From Anaerolineae bacterium (GTDB lineage Bacteria > Chloroflexota > Anaerolineae > Aggregatilineales > Phototrophicaceae), in assembly GCA_022843745.1 (NCBI GenBank), contig JALHNB010000024.1, positions 56,013-102,329 of the forward strand: a stretch of 46,317 bases of DNA. The letters are read 5' to 3'. The position numbers were made by a program, and so were the translations under genes. Shown here piece after piece: positions 33,701 through 41,368 of the stretch. Every line of letters begins with the position of its first letter. Position 1 is the first letter of the stretch. The notes under the pieces are model-generated. The model did no database searches. It had not been told where the DNA came from and saw nothing but the letters and a program-made list of their open reading frames with translations.

Positions 33701-36178
33701 CAAATGGTCACGAATCTGGTTTTACAGGATTGGCTGCGGCTGACCGATAACCATGCGCAAACGCTGCAAACCATTTTGACTCCTGATGTGGAAAACACTA
33801 CCGTCCTCGAAATCACGACTTTTGATTCTGTGGGCGATAACTGGCATTCACTGGCGACTGGGCAACTCGCCCCAGCAAGCAACTCAAGTGATATAACCAC
33901 ACTTGCCGGCTTACAAGCGCGTATCCAGCAGCCGATTGACGCGGCGCATCATCCCGATTTCCAATGGGAAAATGTCCGTGTAGACGCTTGTTTTGGCAAT
34001 GCAGGCGAAATTCTCGCTAAACTCAGCGGCGAAACGCAAATCGCAGCCCTGTTCAGCCGCTCACTGAGTCTGATCGGCAATGTATCGCTTATTCCCGTTG
34101 CGTTGGAAAGTATCACCCAATATAGTGCGCTGTCTGAAGTCGTATGGTGTCACGTAACTCGCGAAATCGGCGAACGTTTGACACTGACCATTTACGATGA
34201 GCAAGGCACGATCATTCTCGTTGCATATGGAATCGAACTTGCTCCGCTGCCCGCGCATATCTCGCAGCAAGCACAGTGGTCAACGCTCAATAACTGGTTC
34301 TACGACATCGAATGGCAGCAAAAGACACTCAATACCGCGAAAACCACAAATGCCCATTGGCTGATTTTCGCGACTGAAGCAGATCACGAGTGGATTTCAA
34401 TATTTGAGGCGCAGGGAATAATCGCTCAGATTATTTTGCCAGGTGATACTTACGAACGAATCGACTCACACCACTGGCAAATCAACCCCAGCAGCCGTGA
34501 AGATATACGCCGTGTGTTGACTGAAGCAGTGTTTGATGCCGTCGTTTATCTGTGGTCAGCCGCCGAAACTCAAACATCGCTGACCTTTAATCGCCTGATG
34601 GATTATCAACAATCAACGATGGCCGCCGCACTTAATCTGGCTGCCCTGCTGCCGGAAGTGACGACTGGTAAGCCGCATTTATGGCTGGTAACACGCGGGG
34701 TTGAGCCTGTCGCACAGCACCCTGTTGGCGAGATGGGCTTGTTGCAAGCGCCGTTGTGGGGATTAGGCCGCGTGATGATGCTCGAACATCCTGAAAATTG
34801 GGGCGGGCTGATTGACCTTGAAGCGATTCCCCAGGCAAACGAAGCAGAAATATTAATTCGCGAAATCAACGGCGGTGACGACGAAGACCAGATCGCCTAT
34901 CGCTCCGACAAGCGCTATGTCCCACGCCTGATACAGCGCGATCTGCACCAGCATACGTTGAAGTCGTACTATTTCCGCGATGATACCAGTTACCTGATTA
35001 CGGGCGGCCTGGGCAAACTCGGCCTGAATGTCGCCGCGTGGATGGTCGAGCAAGGCGCGCGCCATCTTACTCTCACCAGCCGTCAAGGGCTAACGCAAAG
35101 CGATGCAAAATGGGAAGCCATTCGTCAGCTCGAAGCACAGGGAGCAATCATCACTATCGCGGCGGTGGATGTGACTGGTACAGACCAGATGGAAGCGCTG
35201 TTCGCACAGTTTGGCGATACACTGCCGTCGCTGGCAGGTATCATCCACATGGCGGGTGTTATCCAGCCGCAGTACATCGCCGAAATGAGCGCTGAATCAC
35301 TCTATGCGGTGCTGCAATCCAAAGTTCAGGGGACGTGGGTGTTACACACCCTCAGCCAACACCTGAATCTCGATTTCTTTGCGCAGTTCTCGTCCGCAGC
35401 GGCGACCTGGGGTTCGGCGATGGCCGGACATTACGCGGCAGCGAATCATTTTCAGGATGTATTTGCGCACTACAGACGCGCTCGAAATTTGCCCGCACAG
35501 GCCATCAACTGGGGCTGGTGGGAAGGCGGCGGCATGGTCACAGCCGAAGAGCAAACCTATTTTGAGGCGATTGGCCTGAAAACCATGCCCGCGCAAACGG
35601 CTCTCAGCGCTTTGGGTCACCTACTCGAACAAAACACCGCACAGATGACCGTTGCGCCTGTCGATTGGATTCGCTACAAGCCTGTTTTCGAGGCCAGACA
35701 CACACGTCCATTTTTAGCCGAAATCCGCACCGAATCAGCCAATGAAAACAAGATCATCTCCACCGAGGGGGCGGATTTATTGGCGCAGCTTGCTCCCCTC
35801 TCCGCCGAGATGCGTTTGATGCGCATGGTCGAATATCTCGGCGCGATCATTGGCAAAATTTTACGCCTGCCCGCTGCTGCCAATATTGATCCCGGTCAGG
35901 GCTTCTTCGAGTTGGGCATGGACTCGCTCACCAGTGTCGAGCTTAAACAAACACTTGAACGGCAATTCGGGCTGCAACTGCCCGCGACAATTGCCTTCGA
36001 ATTCGCAACACCCGATGCGCTTGCAAGCCATTTGCTGACTCTGCTTCTGGACGATGCGCCAGTGAGCAGCACGATCAGCACACCCGCAGAAACCACCAGC
36101 GCGGATGACGATTTAGACGGCCTTTCCGACGACGAACTGCTGGCGCTGCTGGCAAGCGAACTCAATAATGGAATTTAG
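27743..36178 (+). CDS. Type I polyketide synthase, two modules: KS-AT-ACP-KS-AT-DH*-KR-ACP
   Basis: A 2811-aa cytoplasmic megasynthase that adds two malonyl units. After a coiled N-terminal docking segment, KS1 has C200, H335 and H375; AT1 has S646 (GHSVG) and HAFH at 746, the malonyl-specific signature; ACP1 carries S988. Module 2 has KS2 C1221, AT2 S1662 and HAFH at 1762. Residues about 1935-2190 sit where a DH belongs and begin LLGRRIRTP, but the HxxxGxxxxP motif is absent, so it is marked DH* as inactive. KR at about 2415-2590 has TGGLGKLGL, S2551, Y2564 and N2568. W2556 and lack of the LDD motif fit an A-type KR. ACP2 carries S2728. The C-terminal tail LSDDELLALLASEL resembles that of the FAAL. 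Confidence 0.95.
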   Translation: MSIDYRSLLKDAYIELKALREKLAAAPHAEPLAIIGLGCRFPGAANPDAFWRLLLNGEWHAREIPPERWDMAAYFDPEIGKSGSISVKLACLLDEVDTFDAPFFGISPREARRIDPQQRLMLEIAWEALEYAGYNPLALNGSKTGVYIGVSNSDYNVMQIEPKDQIDAYVGTGSSRSITANRISYTLNLRGPSLIVDTACSSSLVALDMAAKSLRTGEIDMALVGGVNLILSPESSITFSQAQMLAADGRCKTFDAKADGYVRGEGAGAVVVKRLSDALKAGDNILAVVRGTAVNQDGRSNGLTAPNGGAQESVLRQALAEAELTPADIDYIEAHGTGTSLGDPIEMSALGRVYSSGHSAENPLLVGSVKTNIGHLEAAAGIAGLIKVVLSLHHGIIPAHLHFETPSPYIAWDRLPIRVPTEQTNWPHQNTIYRAGLSSFGFGGTNSHVIVESAPLVEPRQNLEHSEYILKLSALDNMALQDMAGRYATALTESDASLNDIAYTANVGRADFEQRLVVVGMDKNTLGESLALFARNETSHTIFSGQFDPNRSPEVVFLFTGQGAQYVDMGRKLYEAEPIFRESLDQAAAILDEYLPTPLLDVLFSTDSSLIDETQYTQTALFAFEYALAQLWLSWGVLPAAMTGHSVGELVAACLAGVFSLEDALKLVAARGKLMQALPRNGGMVAVFADEATVRPLIQQYAESVSIAAVNSPSETVISGAQEALSAITAQLDVKNIRHRALTVSHAFHSPLMDAMLEDFRKVAKTITYHAPEIALISNLTGKFVASDMVTTPDYWVQHVRGTVRFADGLRSLFNAGYRLFLEIGPSPVLSGMGLRTLSDTDAVWIPSLRPPRFELVQMLSSLATLYVNGASVAWENLYDGCPTPLPTYPFQRERYWWLDGIEMSDAPAETRHYEPRILPASVNSHVNGSAPKQISGSDFVQALATATPKMRHDLLIDYLRTQIAQVLSMPIGKISPQHRFFDLGMDSLMAEQIKNRLQIDLGHTLSVTLVFDYPTIGKLADYLLRDILKLDDAAQRTRRTKRRDLTEPIAIIGIGCRFPGGANTPEGYWQLLINGVDAIQDVPASRWNANDYFDSDPAALGKMYVKAGGFLSQPVDEFEPLFFGISPREAASMDPQQRLLLEVAWEALENAGQAPSQLEGSRTGVFVGINTNDYQNLITAAGLDTIDATMATGNTFSAASGRISYILGLQGPSMAIDTACSSSLVSIHLAAQSLRSGECDLALAGGVNLMLSPMTTIALSKLRALSPDGRSKTFSNEADGYGRGEGAGVIVLKRLSDAQANGDTILALVRGSAVNQDGASGGLTVPNGPAQVAVIESALADSNLTPDAVDYIEAHGTGTILGDPIEVNSLVAALSEGRSPDRPILIGSVKANIGHLEAAAGIAGVIKLVLAMREHTLPPHLHFEQPNQNINWSELPLQVLTEARTWEANGKTRIAGISSFGFSGTNAHIILEEALTAPEIIARMERPAHLLTLSARSETALQTLAQRYREYLLKNPNVSLADVAFTTNAGRDHLNYRRAFLADSVDTLVKQLENPNPFAQTQRELPPITFLFTGQGAQSPNMLRELFETSPTFRQTVEICAGILNDHMDAPLLSVLFPDDENDMRIHQTAYTQPALFVVEYALAQLWLAWGIEPDALMGHSIGEYVAACLAGVFSLDDALKLVAARGRLMGALPQNGGMAALFISEADTQEILALYDNSISIAGVNSPTETVISGLQSTLDEVLADCDALGLRYQRLQVSHAFHSALMEPMLAEFEAVASTMTYSPPHTRIISNVTGQFATAEQITNAAYWVQHTRAAVRFADGLQALYDNGARLFLEIGPRPTLTNIGQRVISDPAVSWLSSAHPRRSNWESMLTSLATLYETGFNVNWRGFNADYPRRKIALPTYPFERQRYWFEAPRKIAKTAQVEISTSDSLLGRRIRTPLKQQLYENFVSADQGTVTMYESRWLEIGAYAQMALEAVQPGQMVTNLVLQDWLRLTDNHAQTLQTILTPDVENTTVLEITTFDSVGDNWHSLATGQLAPASNSSDITTLAGLQARIQQPIDAAHHPDFQWENVRVDACFGNAGEILAKLSGETQIAALFSRSLSLIGNVSLIPVALESITQYSALSEVVWCHVTREIGERLTLTIYDEQGTIILVAYGIELAPLPAHISQQAQWSTLNNWFYDIEWQQKTLNTAKTTNAHWLIFATEADHEWISIFEAQGIIAQIILPGDTYERIDSHHWQINPSSREDIRRVLTEAVFDAVVYLWSAAETQTSLTFNRLMDYQQSTMAAALNLAALLPEVTTGKPHLWLVTRGVEPVAQHPVGEMGLLQAPLWGLGRVMMLEHPENWGGLIDLEAIPQANEAEILIREINGGDDEDQIAYRSDKRYVPRLIQRDLHQHTLKSYYFRDDTSYLITGGLGKLGLNVAAWMVEQGARHLTLTSRQGLTQSDAKWEAIRQLEAQGAIITIAAVDVTGTDQMEALFAQFGDTLPSLAGIIHMAGVIQPQYIAEMSAESLYAVLQSKVQGTWVLHTLSQHLNLDFFAQFSSAAATWGSAMAGHYAAANHFQDVFAHYRRARNLPAQAINWGWWEGGGMVTAEEQTYFEAIGLKTMPAQTALSALGHLLEQNTAQMTVAPVDWIRYKPVFEARHTRPFLAEIRTESANENKIISTEGADLLAQLAPLSAEMRLMRMVEYLGAIIGKILRLPAAANIDPGQGFFELGMDSLTSVELKQTLERQFGLQLPATIAFEFATPDALASHLLTLLLDDAPVSSTISTPAETTSADDDLDGLSDDELLALLASELNNGI

Positions 36179-36180
36179 CG

Positions 36181-39100
36181 ATGAGTGAAGCGCAAAATAT
36201 TCTCAAGCGTTCGTTGGTCGAACTGCGCGACCTCCGCGCCCGTTTGCAGGAGGCCGAGCGCGTCCGCACCGAGCCAATCGCGATTATCGGCATCGGCTGT
36301 CGTCTGCCAGGGGGAGTGAATGACCCTGAAAGCTATTGGCAGCTATTAAACAGCGGTGTGGACGGTACTCGCGACATTCCCGCCGACCGCTGGGATGTAG
36401 ACGCTTTTTATGATCCCGACCCCAACGCCCCCGGCAAAATGTACGTGCGGCGCGGCGGATTCCTCGACGAAATCGCAAATTTTGATCCGCACTTTTTCAA
36501 TATCCCGCCGCGTGAAGCGCAGAGTATGGATCCGCAACATCGCTTGGCGCTGGAAGTGGCCTGGGAAGCACTGGAAAATGCCGGGATCGCGCCTGACCAG
36601 CTTGCGAATACGCCGACTGGTGTCTTTATCGGTATCACGAGTTATGACTACGCGCAACGCATCTTACAAACGATGGAATTGAGCGCCCTTGACGCTTATG
36701 TCAGCACGGGCAATCCGCTGAATTTTTCGGCGGGTCGCATTTCGTATCTGCTCGGCTTGCAGGGGCCAAGCATCGCGCTCGATACGGCCTGCTCGTCGTC
36801 GCTGGTTTCGGTACATCTGGCCTGCAACAGCCTGCGTCTGGGTGAATCTCAGGTGGCGCTGGCGGGTGGCGTAAACCTGATGATGATGCCCGAAACGATG
36901 GTCACATTGGCGAAAGCCAAGATGCTGGCGGCTGATGGACGCTGCAAAACATTTGATGCCAGCGCCGATGGTTACGGACGCGGCGAGGGCTGCGGGATGC
37001 TCGTCCTCAAGCGCCTGAGCGATGCCTTAGCCGATGGTGACAATATCTGGGCGGTGATTCGCGGCTCGGCGGTCAATCAGGATGGCCCCAGCAGCGGCCT
37101 GACCGTCCCCAATGGGCAGGCACAGCAGCAGTTGATTCAAACGGCGCTGAAAAATGCCCGAATCGACGCAAACGAGGTCGCTTATGTCGAGGCACACGGC
37201 ACAGGCACATCGCTCGGCGATCCTATTGAACTTCGCGCCCTGAACGCCGTGCTTGGGCGAGAACGCCGTACAGACCAGCCACTGATTGTCGGCTCGGTCA
37301 AAACCAATCTCGGTCATTTAGAGGCAGCGGCGGGTGTCGCGGGCATTATTAAAGTCGCGCTCTCGCTGCATCACAACCAGATTCCGCCGCATCTCAATTT
37401 GAAAACGCCCAATCCGAATGTGAATTGGGAGTCGCTCAATCTGCGTATCCCGCACATGCTCGAATCCTTCCCGCAGTATGGCGAAAAACGATATGCAGCG
37501 ATCAGCGGTTTTGGAGTCAGCGGCACGAACGCGCATATCATTCTCGAAGCCGCGCCGGAAATTATCACGCAGCCATCGGCGGTAGAACGCCCAACGCACA
37601 TTTTGACGATTTCCGCGCCCCATGCGGAATCGCTACCGGAATTGGCGCAAGCTTATGCGCAGCAGATCAACTTCGATTCGGAAAAGCTGGCTGATATGGC
37701 GTACAGCGCCAATATTGGCCGCGCACAATTTCCGCACCGATCAGCGTTCGTGGCAAATTCAGCGTCAAATTTACGCGATCAGCTAGGTGAATTTGCTGCC
37801 AGCGGGATAACCGCGCTCATGGGCGAAGTTCGCCCCGGTCAGCGTCCGAAATTGGCATGGTTATTTACGGGGCAAGGCGCACAGGTCAGCGGCATGGCGC
37901 ACAAGCTGTACGACACGCAGCCGATTTTCCGCACGGCACTCGACACCTGCGCCGAAATTTTGAAGCCTCAATTGGAACACAGCCTGCTCGATGTGCTGTT
38001 CAATACCGACTTAAGTGATGAACTCGATCAAACGATATACACGCAGCCCGCCCTGTTTGCCGTTGAATACGCGCTGGCGCAGTTGTGGATGTCGTGGGGT
38101 GTGCAGCCTGCCGCCGTCATCGGTCACAGCGTTGGGGAATATGTGGCGGCTTGTATCGCGGGCGTGTTCAGCCTGGAAGACGGCTTGAATCTGATCGCGA
38201 CGCGCGGACGACTCATGCAAAAGCTCCCATTAAATGGACGCATGGCAGCGGTTTTCGCGGACGCGGCAACGGTTGAAAATGCAATTCAGCCTTATGCCGC
38301 AACCGTCTCGATTGGCGCGTATAACGGCCCACAAATGACGGTCATTTCGGGTCTGGATACTGATATTCAGCGCCTGATTGACGATTTTGCAGCACAGGGT
38401 ATTACCGCACGGGATTTGCGCGTTTCCCACGCTTTTCACTCACCACTGATGCAGCCAATTCTGGATAAATTTACAACCGTTGCCCGCAAAATCCAATATC
38501 ACGCCCCGCGAATTCCAATTATTTCCAATGTCAGCGGCACAATAGCAAAAGAATTCAACACCGATTACTGGGTGCAGCATATTCGCCAGCCAGTACGCTT
38601 CCAACAGGGATTGCAGGCGATTTATGAGGCGGGCAGCCGCGTCTTTTTGGAGATCGGCCCCAGACCAACCCTGATAGGCATGGGCAAGCGCATTGTGACC
38701 GAGTCCGATGTACGCTGGTTGGCCTCGCTCGATGGCAGCGACGATTGGGAAAGGATGCTGCACAGCCTCGGTGCGCTATACACATTAGGCGTTCCGGCCA
38801 ATTGGAAAGCCTTTGATGCACCCTACACGCGACGAAAACAGCGTTTGCCGAATACACCCTACCAACGCCAGCGCTATTGGATTGGCGAGGGAAATAGCAT
38901 CACTTCCCGCCGCGCCGTGATGCAGGCTCAAACGAGCAGGCATCCTTTGCGGGGACAGCGCTTAAAATCGCCGCTCATCCAATACGAAACGGAACTTTCC
39001 CCCCAATCGACTACGCTGATAGACCAGCATATCATTTACGGCAGTCACGTCCTCCCCGGTATCATCTGGATTGAGATGGGCATGGCAGCACACGGCGGCA

Positions 39101-41286
39101 TGGACGAGGCTTTGACATTCAGCCTGGAAAAATTCACACTCCGCCAGCCGATTATTTTTAGCGACGATGCCCATTACACCGCACAAATCGTGGTGACGGC
39201 TGACCATGTGGATATTTACACCCAATATGGCGACGACTGGCATCTCAACGCCAGCATGGAACTACATGTGAATCCGGCGCTGCCCGCGCACACCGAAACC
39301 TATTCGGCAGGGTCGATTCAAAAACGCGCCACCGAAAATTACAGCGCCGAACATTTTTATGCGAACGTCTGGCATCCCGATTTCTACCTCGGCGAAAGTT
39401 TCCGCTGCGTCGAGCATATCTGGCGGCGTGACGGTGAGGCGCTGGCGCGGATGCACATGCCGCGCAACATCAAAGGCACGAACGTCCGCCCGGAACTGCT
39501 GCTTCTCGATGCCTGTGTGCAGGTGATTATCGCCGCGATGCCTCCGGAATTTGAAAAAGGCAACGTTTACATCGGATTTGGGCAGGAATACACGCGCATT
39601 TATCGTCCATTTGGCGAAAATGAGGCTGTCTGGTGTCAGGCGGTGCTGCAATCCGAAAACCTCGACAGCGGCACGATTACCGGATCACTCACTATTTTCG
39701 ATAATAATGGCGCATTGATCGGCGAATTGAGCAATGTCACCTATCGCCGCGTCAGCCGTGAGGCTCTGATTCAGTCGGCAAGAGTGATGCCACGCCGCGA
39801 AATCAAGGCCGTCAGCAAAATTTCGCGCACTGCGTTGATGGCACTGCCGATTACTCAGCGTCCAGCAGCTATCCGCGATTACCTTTGCGAACTGGTCGGG
39901 CAGGTGACAGGCATGGGCGCGGCCAAAATCGACCCCCAGCGTTCCTTGCTGGATATGGTCGATTCGCTGATGAGCGTCGAGCTTCGAACGAACATCGAAC
40001 GTGATTTACAGGTCAATATTCCGCTTTCCGAAATACTCGGTGGGCAGAGCATCAACGACATTGCGAATACCCTTCTGCTCCAGCTAGGCGATGCTGTACC
40101 AATAGCATCGGACGATGATGGCATGAGCATCGCTGAAATGCAGGCATTAGCCGTCCTGCCGTCGGATATTCAGCCGGAGCTTTCAGATTGGGAAAATCGG
40201 CAGCTAAAATCAATCTTCCTTACAGGCGCAACCGGATTCGTCGGTGCGTTCCTTCTGGCAGAACTTTTAAAGCAGTCCTCAGCCGACATTTACTGCCTCG
40301 TCCGTGCTGAAACCGAAGAAATCGCTCACCAACGTTTGCGCGAAAATCTCGATTTTTACCAGTTATGGAACGAGTCCTATCGCGAACGGATTAAGCCCAT
40401 CCCCGGCGATCTGACGCAGCCACACCTGGGATTGAGTAAAGAAGCTTTTGATTCACTAGCGCAAAATATTGACATGATCTGGCACTGCGGCGCGTCGGTA
40501 AAATGGACGTATCCTTATGCAGCCCTCGCCCCGGCAAATGTCGAGGGAACGATTGAAATTCTGCGGCTGGCGACGCAGGGCAAAACCAAGCCGCTGCATC
40601 ACGTCTCAACCGTCGGCGTTTTTTCGTCACGTGCATTCGATGGTCAAACGATCACCGAATCAACGCCGTTGGACGCAGGTGGCGCTCTTTATACGGGTTA
40701 TGCGCAAACCAAGTGGGTATCCGAAGCGCTCATGCGGGAAGCAGCGGAACGGGGATTGCCTGTCAATATTTATCGCATCAATACCGCCGGGGACAGCCGT
40801 ACTGGAATTTACAACCCCCACGATTATCTTCCACTGCTGTTGAGGGGCTGCATCGAACTCGGCAGTGCGCCGGATGATCTCGACCTCGTCGTTCAAGGTG
40901 CTCCCGTTGATTTCGCGGCGGCGGCGATGGTGTATCTGTCATCTCAACCGAACTTGATTAACCAGACTTACCATATCGTCAACCCACAAGGCATGACGTG
41001 GCAGGCAGTTGTTGCCGCCTTGCGCGAATCGGGGCAATTATCGCATACTATAAGTTATCAGGAGTGGCAAGCACTCGTTAAGGCTCAAAGCCAGCAGGAT
41101 AGCCAATTTGCGCTGGCAGGGCTTTCGGCGCTGTTTACGGGGGCATTTCCGAGCCAGACCCATCTGCCATTGTTTGATAACCATAATGTCATCGAGGCGT
41201 TAAAAGAAACCAACTTGGTCTGTCCACCATTCGATGCCGGGTTACTAGCGCGTTACCTGGCGCATTTTCAAGCAGTAACGCGATAA
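36181..41286 (+). CDS. Type I polyketide synthase, terminal module: KS-AT-DH-ACP-thioester reductase
   Basis: A 1701-aa megasynthase for the third extension and release. It starts 2 bp after PKS1, with a coiled N-terminus. KS has C204 in DTACSSS; AT has S650 and HAFH at 750, so malonyl-CoA. The DH looks active: H950, G954 and P959 in HIIYGSHVLP, and D1110 with Q1114 in LLDACVQ. No KR is present. The ACP has S1262, but its motif reads LLDMVDSLMSVEL, one residue short of the usual GxDSL. The C-terminal reductase (about 1340-1690) has LTGATGFVGAFLLAELL and Y1507/K1511 in GYAQTKWVSE, typical of NADPH-dependent thioester reductases that free the chain as an aldehyde or alcohol. Confidence 0.95.
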   Translation: MSEAQNILKRSLVELRDLRARLQEAERVRTEPIAIIGIGCRLPGGVNDPESYWQLLNSGVDGTRDIPADRWDVDAFYDPDPNAPGKMYVRRGGFLDEIANFDPHFFNIPPREAQSMDPQHRLALEVAWEALENAGIAPDQLANTPTGVFIGITSYDYAQRILQTMELSALDAYVSTGNPLNFSAGRISYLLGLQGPSIALDTACSSSLVSVHLACNSLRLGESQVALAGGVNLMMMPETMVTLAKAKMLAADGRCKTFDASADGYGRGEGCGMLVLKRLSDALADGDNIWAVIRGSAVNQDGPSSGLTVPNGQAQQQLIQTALKNARIDANEVAYVEAHGTGTSLGDPIELRALNAVLGRERRTDQPLIVGSVKTNLGHLEAAAGVAGIIKVALSLHHNQIPPHLNLKTPNPNVNWESLNLRIPHMLESFPQYGEKRYAAISGFGVSGTNAHIILEAAPEIITQPSAVERPTHILTISAPHAESLPELAQAYAQQINFDSEKLADMAYSANIGRAQFPHRSAFVANSASNLRDQLGEFAASGITALMGEVRPGQRPKLAWLFTGQGAQVSGMAHKLYDTQPIFRTALDTCAEILKPQLEHSLLDVLFNTDLSDELDQTIYTQPALFAVEYALAQLWMSWGVQPAAVIGHSVGEYVAACIAGVFSLEDGLNLIATRGRLMQKLPLNGRMAAVFADAATVENAIQPYAATVSIGAYNGPQMTVISGLDTDIQRLIDDFAAQGITARDLRVSHAFHSPLMQPILDKFTTVARKIQYHAPRIPIISNVSGTIAKEFNTDYWVQHIRQPVRFQQGLQAIYEAGSRVFLEIGPRPTLIGMGKRIVTESDVRWLASLDGSDDWERMLHSLGALYTLGVPANWKAFDAPYTRRKQRLPNTPYQRQRYWIGEGNSITSRRAVMQAQTSRHPLRGQRLKSPLIQYETELSPQSTTLIDQHIIYGSHVLPGIIWIEMGMAAHGGMDEALTFSLEKFTLRQPIIFSDDAHYTAQIVVTADHVDIYTQYGDDWHLNASMELHVNPALPAHTETYSAGSIQKRATENYSAEHFYANVWHPDFYLGESFRCVEHIWRRDGEALARMHMPRNIKGTNVRPELLLLDACVQVIIAAMPPEFEKGNVYIGFGQEYTRIYRPFGENEAVWCQAVLQSENLDSGTITGSLTIFDNNGALIGELSNVTYRRVSREALIQSARVMPRREIKAVSKISRTALMALPITQRPAAIRDYLCELVGQVTGMGAAKIDPQRSLLDMVDSLMSVELRTNIERDLQVNIPLSEILGGQSINDIANTLLLQLGDAVPIASDDDGMSIAEMQALAVLPSDIQPELSDWENRQLKSIFLTGATGFVGAFLLAELLKQSSADIYCLVRAETEEIAHQRLRENLDFYQLWNESYRERIKPIPGDLTQPHLGLSKEAFDSLAQNIDMIWHCGASVKWTYPYAALAPANVEGTIEILRLATQGKTKPLHHVSTVGVFSSRAFDGQTITESTPLDAGGALYTGYAQTKWVSEALMREAAERGLPVNIYRINTAGDSRTGIYNPHDYLPLLLRGCIELGSAPDDLDLVVQGAPVDFAAAAMVYLSSQPNLINQTYHIVNPQGMTWQAVVAALRESGQLSHTISYQEWQALVKAQSQQDSQFALAGLSALFTGAFPSQTHLPLFDNHNVIEALKETNLVCPPFDAGLLARYLAHFQAVTR

Positions 41287-41304
41287 AGTTCTTTTGGTTT
41301 AACG

Positions 41305-41330
41305 GCGTGGCCGCGTGAGACGCACCACGC
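41305..41330 (+). other. Nested hairpin between PKS2 and the UbiA gene
   Basis: Outer stem GCGTGG/CCACGC encloses inner stem GCGT/ACGC with a 3-base loop, a GC-rich structure directly followed by TTTA. It could act as an attenuator or partial terminator 19 bp after the PKS2 stop, lowering UbiA expression relative to the synthases. The UbiA gene has its own strong ribosome-binding site beyond it. Confidence 0.5.
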
Positions 41331-41368
41331 TTTAAGCAACAGGTCGGTTATTTAGGGAGGGGATTATC

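Noticed and set aside
33545-34270. Frameshift or sequencing error explaining the inactive module 2 DH
   Set aside because: The reading frame stays open and coherent into the KR, so the missing motif reflects divergence and not a visible frame break.
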